From: Petaurus breviceps papuanus
Lineage: Eukaryota; Chordata; Mammalia; Diprotodontia; Petauridae
NCBI GenBank assembly: GCA_028583685.1
Contig: JAMXIF010001194.1
Span: forward strand, 50,130-114,129
DNA length: 64,000 nt
Direction: 5' to 3'
Part shown: piece by piece, positions 23,701 through 36,224 of the stretch
How positions within the stretch are numbered: the stretch's first letter is position 1
How the letters are laid out: the number at the start of each line of letters is the position of its first letter
Made by a program: the position numbers and the translations under genes
Notes under the pieces: generated by a model
The model's database searches: none
The model's input: the letters and a program-made list of their open reading frames with translations, nothing else
What the model was told of the DNA's origin: nothing

Positions 23701-26700
23701 CCTATACCAGGGTGTTGGCAACATTAGAAGGGGGAAGCACATTTGAAAGAAGTTACAAATGTGAATTTGACAGGCCATGGAAACAGATTGGATATGGGGG
23801 GTAAGAGACAGTGAGAATTTGAAGATAATACATAGGTTTCCAGTTTTGGGGACTGGGAGGGTAGTGTTGCCCTCAACAGCAATAGAGAAGGGAGGAGTGG
23901 GGGAAAGGGTTTATAGGAGAAGATAATGAATTTGGTTTTTGACATGTTGAATTTAAAATGCCTACTGGACATCCAGTTAGAGATGAAGTAACTTGCTCAT
24001 GGTCATAAAAGTAGTGGCAGAGGTAAAATTTGAACCCAGTTCCTTTGACTCTAGAGTTAGTGCTATTTCCTTTACAATTAGTAGTCTGTCAAGGGTTCAG
24101 GAAGGAGATGAGAACCAAGTGTGAGCTTGAAGAATAGGTGCACTTTGTGAAGGAGGGAGGAAAACATTTTAGGTTAGGAAACATCATAATACCAGGCATG
24201 GAGGTGGGAATAAACCTGGTGTGTGTGAAGAACAATGAAAATATAGGCTTGGCTGAAAGGAAGAGCTTAGGACCATGAATTCCAGCTCTGACATTCTATG
24301 TTCTGTATTCTAAGGGTCCTTCAAATTCTAATTCTGATGTTCTTTATTCTGGGTTCTAGTGTGTCTTCCAGGTTTGACATTCTATGTTATAAGAGACCTT
24401 CCAATTCTAATATCGTTGGAGGTCTAAAATACTATTTTCTATGTTCTAAGGTCTCTTTCAGCCAGGTAGAAGAATTCAGACTTGTGGTAGGAAATGGGTG
24501 AGTCTTTATAGGATGTTTATCAGGGGAATAGAAGATGAAAGTACTGTCTTAGAAAGATGCTTTGGAAGACTATTCAGGTTAGATGGAGGATAGGTGGAGA
24601 GAGACTGGCAGGAGACCAAGGCTTTCTGTGCTTTGAGAAAGGACTTAGTGGACTTAGTGTTAAGGACTTAATATATTTTGAAGAAGAACACACAAAGGCA
24701 GACTTGAACTAAGGGGAATTCTGAATCTGTTTTCTATGGGCTTTAAGAAACCAGTGCTGTTTCTTTTCTATTTCCCCACCTCAACCCCATTTCCACATAC
24801 CCTGAACTTACCCTCATATTCCAACTTCCTCTTCTCCAGTTCAGCTTCAATTTGGTCCAGTACCATGGCCAGTTCCCCAAGAATTTTCTTCAGGTAGTTG
24901 ACATTGTCATGTTCCAGGATCTTGGCCTGAGGATAAGCAGAACTAAGCTGAAAGAAGTAAATCAGGGAAGTCCCAAGGACCTGGATTTCCCCATTCCCTC
25001 CATATTCCGAAAGACCACTCCACCTGTCCTCATCTGAACTTGACAGGGTGGGGACAATAAGAACCAAGAAAGTAGTATATAATAGTGGAAAGAGATTTGG
25101 ACTGAAAATCAGAAAACCTGAGCTTCTGGTCCAATACTGCTTCTTACTAGCTACATCACCTTAGGTAAATAAATCCCTTGGGGGATTTGGCCTCTTTGGC
25201 CTCAGTTTTCCTTCTGAAAAATGAGAGAGTTGGATTAGCTAATCTTTAAATGGATAGCCAAGTAGATAGAGCATTGGAACTAGAGTCAGGAAGACACAAT
25301 GATTTCATTCAAATCCAACCTTAAACTCTTTCTAGCTGTGTGACCCTGGGCAAGTTACTTAATCTGTTTGCCTCAGTTTCCTTATCTGTAAAATGTGGAT
25401 CATAATAGCATCTACCTCCCAGAGATATTGTGAGGATTAAATGAAGTATTGTAAAGTACTTTGAAAACACTATGTAAATGCTAGTTATTGTGATAATAAT
25501 AATAATAGCAGCTAACATTTATATAGTGCTTGCTATGTACCAGGCACTGTGCTAAGTGCTTTACAATTATCTCATTTGATCCTCACAACAACCCTGGGAG
25601 ATAGGTGAAATTATTTTCCTAATTTTACATATGAGGAAACTGAGATGAACAAGAGATAAAGTGTCTGAGGTCAAATTTGAACTCAGACTCCAGGCCCAGC
25701 ACTCTACCTACTGTGCCACCAGTTCTAATATTCTGTGTCCTAAGGTTCTTTCCAGCTCTAACATTCTATGTTCTAGATTTCTTCCAGTGCTGATAACCTA
25801 TGTTTGATATTCTTAGGTCCCTTCTAGCTCAGGCATTCTCTAGTTCTCTGCTGCTTTGGTATATCTGTCCTATTCACTATTGATTTATTGTGCAATTAAT
25901 ATGCACCCAGTGTGGTACTAGTCATTAAGGTGCTGGGGTAAGAATAGAAGGAGGAGACAAAACCTATGAAAATTGTAAAGTCTAGTCGGGAAGTTAAGGC
26001 GAACATGCATAAAATAATTAGAGAACATGTGTATTTTTTCTTCTCAAACTAAGTTATAAGCTCCTGATGCCAAAGATTATATAATTTGTTTCTTCTGTTT
26101 TCTCCTCAAAACCTAACTCAGGTTTGGGTACATGCTCAGCATCAATAAGAAATTATTAGTTAATGCATCAATCAGTGAATGAGTGAACGAATGGACAGGT
26201 ACCAGGAGACTGAAGGAATGTGAGCCAAAATCTCCTTAGAGGCAAGCTTGGTCTGATTCATGTCAGAGTGGGCTTTGGAAGGCACCATAATGATAATGTG
26301 TTGCCCAGAGGATCATAGAATTAGAACTAGGAGGAACCTTAGAAGCCACAAATCCGCGCCCCCCCTATTTTACAGATAAAGCAACTGACATCTAGCAAGG
26401 CTAAGTCATTTGTCATACAACTAGTAAGTATTGGAGCTGACATTTGAACCCAGGTCTTTCTGATTCCAAGTCCAGTGTCCACTTCGTCACGTGGTCCATA
26501 CTCATTTCATTAACTCAAGCATCCATGATTTTATAATTGCTCCCTCCACAGACACAGATGGTGACCTGCCCATGCTGTAGGAAATAGTTTCATGAGATAC
26601 TGTGGCCAAAAACATTCACCTGGTGGCTAGTCTTCAGCTCATGAGCCTCTCTGTACTAAGTCCTTGGGTGATAGACACAAAGTCCATCACTTGTCTATAT

Positions 26701-29700
26701 GTAAGGCTTTTTCACGTTGGAAGGACCTGCCAGTGTTTGTACATCTCTACCATAGACTTCAAGAACTCAAGATCACCTCCACATCACGGTGAGGCATTTA
26801 ACAATAACAACAACTAGCATTTTAAGGCTTTCAAAGTGCTTTACAAATGTAATTTTTTATCCTCACAGCAGCCTTGGAAGGTAAGTGCTGATTTTTCCAT
26901 TTTACAGATGAGACAGACAGAGGTAAAGTGACCTACCCAGGGCCATACAATCATCTGAAGCTGGATTTTAACTCAAGTCTCCCTGACTCCAGATCCAAAA
27001 CTCTCTCTGCCATACTACTTGGCTGCCTCTAATAAATTCTGATCAAGATCTTTAAGGAAGGTTTACTACCCATAATTCCCCAGAGCCTCTTCCATACTTT
27101 GATGATGAGGGATCAAACACACACCAAAGTGGCTCAATATCTTCACAATTAGACTCCTAGAATGTTATGACTAGAAGGGACCTTAGAACGTAGAATATTA
27201 GAACTAGAAGGAAGCTTAGAGATCACTTTGTAGAATCCCCCAATTTTACTAAGGAAAAAACAGACCTTTCTCTGTTTTCTCTGGTCCAATACTGCTTCTT
27301 ATTAGCTACATCACCTTGGGTAAATCCCTTCCCCACTTTGGCCTCAGTTTTCCTTCTGAAAAATAGGAGTTGGATTAGCTAATCTTTAAATTGATAGCCA
27401 AGTAGATAGAGAAAGGAAGTCACTTGTCTAAGGTCACACAACTTTTTACTCCCAGAACTGATATGTCTGCTAACCACCCTGATTCCCCCTTCCCAACAAT
27501 TTAGGCAGCAGTTTCATTTGGAGGACTTTGAATTCATTTGAGTCACTGCTAATTTTCCAGAAGTTTAGACCACTCATCACAGAATCTTCCTGGCCTAGAT
27601 ATTTCTTTTCCTCTAAGGACAGAGCAGGATTATCTGTGGGTGTATATGTGTGTGTGGGGGGGGGGTAGTTCTAGGGGGAGTGGGGCTTCAAGCAACTCAC
27701 CATGAGTTTCTTCTGTTTGGAAAGGTAGGGCTCTGATAGTTGAGGCTCTTCTTCATGGTCCAGTTTCATTAGGTCAGTGCTGGCATTCGCCAAGTGTCCT
27801 AAGAAAAGAAGGCAAGGCAGATCCTGTCCCCTCACTCCCTCCAGCATCCCCCATACAGATAATACTAAGAAATCATGGTTTTGATGTCATTTTAAGGTTT
27901 CAAAAAGAGATTATGCCACATTATCCCTGTGAAGCAGGTAGCACAGGTATTATTGTTCTTATTTTACAGAAGAGGAAATGGAGGCAGACAGAGAGAAAGT
28001 GACATAAGTGAAAGATTTGAGGATATTTAGCTTGGAGAAGACATAGGAGGAATATGACTGCTGTTTTCAAGTATTTGAAGGTCTGGCAGGGAGGAGGGAA
28101 TGGGATTGTTCTTTGTCCTAAAGGGCACACGTAGAGGGAAGTCAAAAGAGGCAGGTTTGGGACTCCATGTAAGGAAAAGCTGAGAGCTCTGGAATTGTAA
28201 TGGGCTGCCTTAGAAAGCAGTGCTCCCCCACTTTGGAGGACTCTAAGCAGAGGCTGAATGCTGGGGATGTTGTAGACTGGATTCTTGCCCAGGTATTGGT
28301 TGACCTAGATGACCACTCAGAAATTTGGTGATGCCATGGCTTGTCCAGGCTCATACAGGTATTTAATCTAGATGATCAGGAAAGAGGTTCCATGGCAGAG
28401 TCCCAGACCTACTCTCTGGACACTTTCTTTTTTTCTTTTTTTTCATTAGACCCACATTCCTATGTGCCACACACACAGTGCTAAGTGCTTTATAATTATT
28501 ATCCCATTTGATTCTCACAACAAACCTGGGAGGTAGGTGCTATATTGTCTCCATTTTACATGTGAAGAAAGTGAGACAAACAGAGGGTAAGTGATTTGCC
28601 CAGAGTCACACAGCCAGTAAGTGTTTGAGGTCAAATTTGAACTCAGGTCCTCCTGACTCCAGACCTTGCAGTCTACCTGGCACCACTTAGTTGCTTCCTA
28701 TGTCTATATAGTAGATACCTGCCTGTCTCCCTGGTCCTCCTAAATTGCCTGACTTGGAGTAAGGGAATCTAGCTTTCATCCTGGAACCCAGTTGTGTGAC
28801 TCTGGTAAGTCACTGGACCTCTCTGATCCAGTTTCCTTGGTGTTCTCTATGATGTGAGTACTTTCTTCAGTGGTAGAGACTGCAGCCAGCGTAAAGTACT
28901 ATATAAATATGAGTTATAATAGATAACAGGAGTAATAATCATAATAGAAATAAAGAACAAAATCCCTTCACATCCCAGAGACCATTGGTGATTCCATAGA
29001 ACTTCATACTAGAACTTTACTAATTAAGAGAAGAAATAACAGAAAATAGACTTGGGCTCGATCCTGTCCTCCACCCTTGCCCCCATGCATGGATATGCAG
29101 CTAACTTCTTTCTACTCCTCCTTCCAACCTATAGAAGAACCCAGTGAGACACATTGTTCTCACTTCCCAGTCACTGGAGACCACAGATCATTAGAGGGGA
29201 AGGAAGGGTGGGAGATTTTAGAATCAAGAGACCTAAGAGATTAATTAGTCCAACTCCCTTACTTTACTGATGAGGAAATGGAGGGCTAGTGTGGGGAAGG
29301 ACTTCCTCAAGGTTACCCAGGTAGGAAGTACCAGGGTTTGCATTCGAACCCAGGGCCTCTGACTCAAGCCCAGGACTCTTTCCACTGTGCCCTGGGTCTC
29401 AAAATGTCTTCCTAAAGAAGATGAGAGGCAGACTTCAGGTGAAGTGATTATGTCAAATCTATCTCTTAAGCATCATTTCTTTATACCTCATCCCCGCTTA
29501 GCTTGCAGTGGTTTCCTTTATTCTGCCTCTCTGCTGGTATTACCCTTCATTCTCTTTCCCCATGTTAGCCAGAGGAAGTCTTTCTCTGTCTTCCCTCACT
29601 CCCCTCCTTCTTCTCCATCCCTTCCTCACTTAACCTCTCTTTTCTTCTTCATCTGATGGACCAGAGTAGGTGGAGCAGAAAGAGAGATTGGCTAACCAGA

Positions 29701-32700
29701 TTGAGAAGGAAGAGCAGGAAGAAGCAGGAGCCAGCATCATGAAGGGAGAGCAATTCTGGGGAAGGTAGATGAAAGGAGATATATAGAAATATAGATATGT
29801 ATATATGTGTGTGTCTATTATATATAGTATAGAACCAGAGGGTACTTTAGAGACTATCTAGTCCAATCCTCTCATTTCCTATTTTACATATGGGGAAACT
29901 GAGGCCCAGCAGGGTTAGTGACTTGCTGAGGGTTTACCAGTAGTGAGCAGTCTGGCTAGTATTTAAGCCCAGGTCTTCCAGGACTAGTTCTCCAAGGCTC
30001 AAAATATTACAATGTATTTCCAGTCCAGGATGGGGTGGGAAGGAGTGGTGAACATATAAACACTTAGTGTCTGAAGAGTATGGATTTAAGCCAGAAGAAT
30101 CTCAAGGTGTATTTGCAGGCAGCACTAACAAGAAGGGGAGATTTAGGAAGGAGGGACTTTTTATGGGAACCCTTCAAATTAGAGAACTAGACAACTAAGG
30201 GCCACTTGTTTGTTCTCAAGATCAAAACCCAAATGCTCAGCAGTTAGGAGGGAACTGGAGATACGTGGTTTATCAGGATCCCAAAGTCTGGAATGTTCCT
30301 TGGGGGAGGGGGCTGTTCCACATGTGTGGGTCCTGCTTCTGGGGAATGTCAGGGTTCTGCTGCCTTCTTAGCTTGGCCTCACCCTACCTAGCCTGCTGCA
30401 GGCTCTAGGGAGCATCTCCCCATCTCCTGGTGCCTGGCTATATTAAGCTTCATCAATGTTTCATGAATGTTTGAAGGTCAAAAGCAACATCTTCTCTTTG
30501 GTCAGTCACTTGGGGCAGACACTGGCCCCCACTCAGGGCTCCTCAACATAGTCCTGGCAGGGGAAGGAAAAGAAAGGAAAATCACGGGGGAGGAAGGCTC
30601 CCTTTGGAATGGTCCAGTGATTGATTAGAGGTATCAAACTCTACCAGGAGCTTGGCACTGTAGGTCCCAAGGTAACTGATCAGCTTCCATGGCCAAGGTG
30701 ACTTGCCCTCCTCAGCACCTGCCCTGCTGCTGGGGGTGGAGGGATATGTTTACTCTCAACTTCACATGTTCCACCTGGCTTTCTACAATTGGTCCTGGTA
30801 AAAGCAGCAGCAGCTTTGGTTGGGGAGAGGGGGTGGGGAGGGAAATGGGGATGCAACCGATGTCTGGGGACAACACAGAGGGTCTGGTATTTGTTTGGGG
30901 AGGACAAAGGACCTGGAATTGGAGAAAACAGTACAGAGGGCAGAAAGATTTTTTTTTTGGAAGTACAATAGAGAAAGGGAAAGAGGGAGAAAGGGTTAGG
31001 AATAGAGGGAAAAGAAACTGAAGGGTTGGAAAATGAAAGAAGAGTAAAAAGAGATGGAGAGAAATGTGTCAGCAGAGAAGAGGAGGGGATTCAGAGAAAG
31101 AGAGAGGTGGGTAGGGAGAAGAAACAACCAGATGGAAAGAAGTGGTGCTCAAAATCCTGGCTACTCCTGCTGGGCTAGGCTTGCTGAGCTGGCCACTTAC
31201 TTCGAATCTCGGCCGTGGCATACTTAGGGATCATGGAGTCAGTGGTGAGCTCAGGGTGAAGGATGCAGCCGTGGGTGTAGGCGTCCATGGGGAGAGAATC
31301 CAGCAGCTCACGATACTGCAGTACCCGGGTGTGAAGCAGGCTGCCAGCCTCGGGTATCAACTGAGCCACATGTTCTGGGATGGGCAAAGAAAAAGAGGCA
31401 GGGCTGGGTATGGTCCATGAAGATGGGGATTTCAGAAGCCTTCTCTAGTCCCCAATCCTGTTCCAGGGGAATGAGGAATTACAGACCCAGCGTGCATGTC
31501 TGAGGTACATAGTCTCAGTCCTGGATCTGGCCTTTTTTTCCCTTATGCAAAACCCACTCCCTCTGAAACACAATCACTTGGGAGAGAGTTGGACTCCTCA
31601 GGACTCTCTCAGCATCCCTCAGCATCAGAGTGGGAAAGGACTTCTAGAGGCATCTATACCAACCCCCTCATTTTACAAAGGAGGAAACTGAGGCACAGAG
31701 CAGGGAAGTGTGTTGCTCATGACCCTGATACAGTCAATCAGTAGCAGATTGGGACCTCTAAATTCTAGGCTAAAGCATCTCACATCACACAGACACCCTT
31801 GCTTGCTTGTGAGTCCCTTACCCTGGTGCCTTTGAGGAGTCCTTGATACAAAGATGACCAAAGGCTCTTTTCTCTGAGAAACTCTTAGACCTAAAGTCAT
31901 AGCATTTAGAGCTAGAAAAGTCAGAAAACTAGAAAGAAATACTCTCCTTCAGGGCTTCTTGACCTTTTCTTGTGCCATGGGCCTCTTGGGCATTCTGGTG
32001 AAGCCTATGTGCTCCTCAAAATAATGTTTTTAAATATATAAAATAAAATTCATAGAAATAATATTGAAATGCAGTTATTAAAATATGTATATTTTACAAT
32101 AAAGTTCTCTGACCCCAGGTTAAGAATTCTAGTCCAACCTTTGCATTTTGCCCAATGTAGAAATTGAAGCCCGGGGGGGAGAAATAACTTTTTCCATAGG
32201 TATATAGTTAGTAAGTGCCAGACACCTTGGTGTTACCCATGCTCCTATGCCTGCCCCCTGCCTTTTTGCCCCAGGTAACCATACCTCCAATGAAAGTGCG
32301 TTCCACATAGTCAATGATCTGGTCATAATCACTGATGATGTTGTCTCGGTGAATGATGACAGGCACCTCTTCACCCAGGTTCAGACGCATGAACCATGGT
32401 TCCTTAGGCTCACTCAGAGGTAGGCTGACATCCCGCTCATCACAGGGTAGCCCCTTCTCTGCAATCACCAGCCGTACCTGGGTGGGGGTTGGGGTGGAGG
32501 GGCTCAGAGGGGACAGGGGCATGGGAGGAGCCCAGACACACACAGGGGGAAACTCTGTTCAGGGGGAGATGGGGGGCATGTGGGGAGGGAGATAACACAC
32601 ATAGGGTATAATACTAGTTTGGGGGATTCGAGCTGGGAGTAACCTGGCAGGGACCTAGGTCCCTGAACACTCTGTTCATCCTCCTGAGGGTGGGCCCCAT

Positions 32701-35700
32701 CAGCTACAACAAGGGGTTCTCCACCAGGTTCTTTTGTCTCATAGCTACAGAACATTAGTGCTGGAAGGGACATTAGGACATAGAACAAAGACTATCAGAG
32801 CTGGAAGGAACCTTAGAGATCATCTGATTCAACTCTCCCATTTTACAGGAGGAAATAGAGGATGGAAGAAGCTAAGCCCAAGGCTGAATGCTCATTAATC
32901 AGAGCCTGAACTCCTCTTGTTTCATGCCAGGTGGGAGGAGGCTTGTTCTGTCTGCAAGCCTGGATGTAAATGTCTGCCAGTGGCAGCACTGTGGGGCAGT
33001 GTGAACTCTACGTGGGTGGGGATCTCTGTGCTTCCACGTGCGTGTGCTTAGGCACCTACATATGCACACTCTACAGCACGACATAAACACAGCTGTGTGT
33101 GATGTGTGAGCTCATGTACATCTAGGACTTTTTGCTTGTCTGTATATACAGTAGCCCAGAGCATATGAGGTAGCCTTCCTTGCTCATCCTCCTCAGTACT
33201 TGGTGGTGAGGGCTGGGAGAGTTGGGAGACAGGCTTTAAGTTCCTCCTGAGTTCTGTCCTGGAATGATATTCAATACTTTCCAATGTGGCTCAGTCTCCT
33301 CTTCCTCCATGGTAGTCCCAGCACCATTGGACAGGAAAGCAGCATTTGGCCCTTTAGAGGGCCACAGCATTAGTTTTCTATTCCAAGGGAGGAGGGAACC
33401 CAAGCAATACCACACACAAAGAGCAGATACCATAATTGATACAGATGGAAACATCCTAAACTGGGGGTCAGAAGTCCTGGATTCACTACTGGATCCCCCA
33501 CTGACTCACTGTGTTACCCTGGACTATTCCCCTCACTTTCCTTGGGCTTCAACTGCCCCATCTGTGAAATGGGATAGTTGGACTGGAGCTTTGACATTCA
33601 CTCAGGGACTTAGTCCCTCTCAGGGCTGTGGTTTACTCATCACAAAATGAGGGAGTCAGGCTAAATAGTGTCTAAGCTCCCTTTTAACTCTGAAATCCTT
33701 TGCTTCTCACATACATTAGACTTTTGGAAATGAGGAAGGTTGGGGCGGGGAGGGAGAAGGAGATACTGATGTTTTATTTAGGGAGAGTGACTTAGGGTAA
33801 ATGTTGTTATGGGTGTGAGGTTGCAGAAGCTACCAAGGAGAATAATGAGTTGAGCTGTGGGCCAAGGGGCTAGGAAGTCTAACTGGGGGTGGGGAAGGGC
33901 CATCAGGTTCATTTGCTCAGCTCTGCATCTTTGTTGTGTGGAGTCAGGGTGAGCCTTAAATGGGAGTTGGAGGGGCTCCTGGCTCCTATCCCTAGATACC
34001 ACCCCTACCAAGGTGGAAAGAGCCCTGTACTCTGAGTTAAAAGACCTGGTTATAGGATTAGTTCTGCCGCTTACTATACCTTGGGTGAGTCACTTATCTT
34101 TGGGGGCTTCAATTTCCCCAACTGTAAAAGGAGAGGATTGAACAAGATTATGGCTGACATCCCTTCCAGCTCTAAGTTTCTCCATAACCTGGCCCCTTCC
34201 CACCTTTCCAGTCTTCTTATTCCATACACTCCCAGCCCCATCCCACATTCTCTGCTATCCACTAACACTGGCCTCATTGTGTTCTTTCTACTAGATGCTC
34301 CAGGATTTTCTCTTGACTCCATCTCTCAACTCCAGGCATTTTCATTTACCATCTCTCTCTTGCCTAGAACACTTTCCTTCCTCATCTTTTCCTCCCAATT
34401 TCCTTGGCTTCTTTCAAGTCTCAGCTAAAATCCCACCTTTTGCTTTCCTTCTGTGGATTATCTCCAATTTATCTTGTGTATATCTTCTTTATTCATAGAT
34501 ATTTGTATGTCCTTCCCCCCCCCCCCCATTAGACCATGAGCTCCTTGAGCTCAAGGTCTGTATTTTGCCTTTTTTTCTCAGCATCTGGAATGGTACCTAT
34601 GCATAATTAGCACTTAATAAATACTTATTTGGAAACTGCTCTGAGTTCTAAAATCCCCTGGCTCTAATTCAACTCAACAGGCATTTATTAAGCACCTACT
34701 GTGTACAAAGTAGTGGTGATACAAACAATCCCATCTCTCACATTCTATGTTTTATATTCTGAGATCTTTTCCAGTTAAAACATCTATGATTCCGTGACTA
34801 TCATTCTAGATAGTCTCCACTATTAGTGACTCATTCCTTTGGCTTAAGCATCACTCTCTCCAGGATCCTCTGGCAAGCTTCAAATCCTTCCTACCCTTAC
34901 CCCAGGGAGAGAATATTCATTCCCTGACTCTTTAGAATGACTGAGTGTCTCATTCTTTTTTTGTGAAGAAAAGGACACCTGAAAGCACTGTGTTGGGGAT
35001 CCAAAATGATAATATATCACATTTCTGTAGGGATTAGTATATACCTTAGGGTAGCATTCCTATGAACCTTAAAGACTGTCCAGTCTTTCACTGAAAGTGA
35101 AAAAAACTATTGGTGAATGGTTAGAAAGACTCCAAACCATTATTAACCTGTGCCCTAATGGGATTAGAATGATCAGAGTTTAAAACTTGAAGGGTCTTTA
35201 GAGAACATTTAGTCAAACCCCCTTATTTTACAAATTAGGAAACTGAGGCCCAGAGAGGTCCCTTGATCTTTTCAAGGTCACACAGCTACTAAGAGGCGGA
35301 ATCAGGATTTAAACTTAGGCCTTCTGACTCCAAGTTCTCTTTCTGCAACATACCAAAGCTGCTTCCTCAAGTTTATGCTTTTTAAATAGTGACAGCTCTG
35401 AAATGAGACAGTTCAGGCATTGAAAAGGCAAGGAGAAAGGGAATTCAAGGGTAGGAGCTCTAATCACTGTGAGTTTATAGCTGAGGATACAGGCAAAGGC
35501 CAACCCAAGGGCTGGTCATCCAGGAGTTTGATTAAGGTTGAAAAGTATCTGTAGGGACAGAAAGGCTTAAGGAAAGTAAGGGGCTCCTTAGGGGACTGGG
35601 GATCACAGGAACTGACACCTGTCAGAGTTCATTGTTCCCCATATTCAAAGTCAGAGTTAAGAGGTCTTGGCTCCTTTCTCTGCTAAGCCTCTCCTCTAGC

Positions 35701-36112
35701 TCTGACCAAGGTGCTGAACATAAGGATTTTTCTTCTTCCCTCCCACTTTCCTTCCTAGAACTCCCCAGGATCTGACTTATAGTCAGCAACTGATAATGTT
35801 CAGTCATTTCAGTCACGTCCGACAATTCGTGACCCCATTTGGGGTTTTCTTGGGAAAGATTCTGGAGTGAGGAGGATCTCAAGTCCCGCCTTCACTCCCT
35901 AGAACCACACTGAGTTACAGCCTCTCACCAACCCAGCCCCAGCTCTTGGAGGAATATCTACCTAAAAGGACATGGAGAAGTAAGATATTATGGAAAGAGT
36001 AGCAGACTAAAGTCAAGAGATCTGGGTTCTAATCCTGGCTTAACTACTAACCTGATGTATGACCTTGGGCAAGTTAATTTCCCTCCTCAGTACCCTGATC
36101 TATAAAATTGAG

Positions 36113-36162
<50 letters not shown>

Positions 36163-36172
36163 NNNNNNNNNN

Positions 36173-36224
<52 letters not shown>

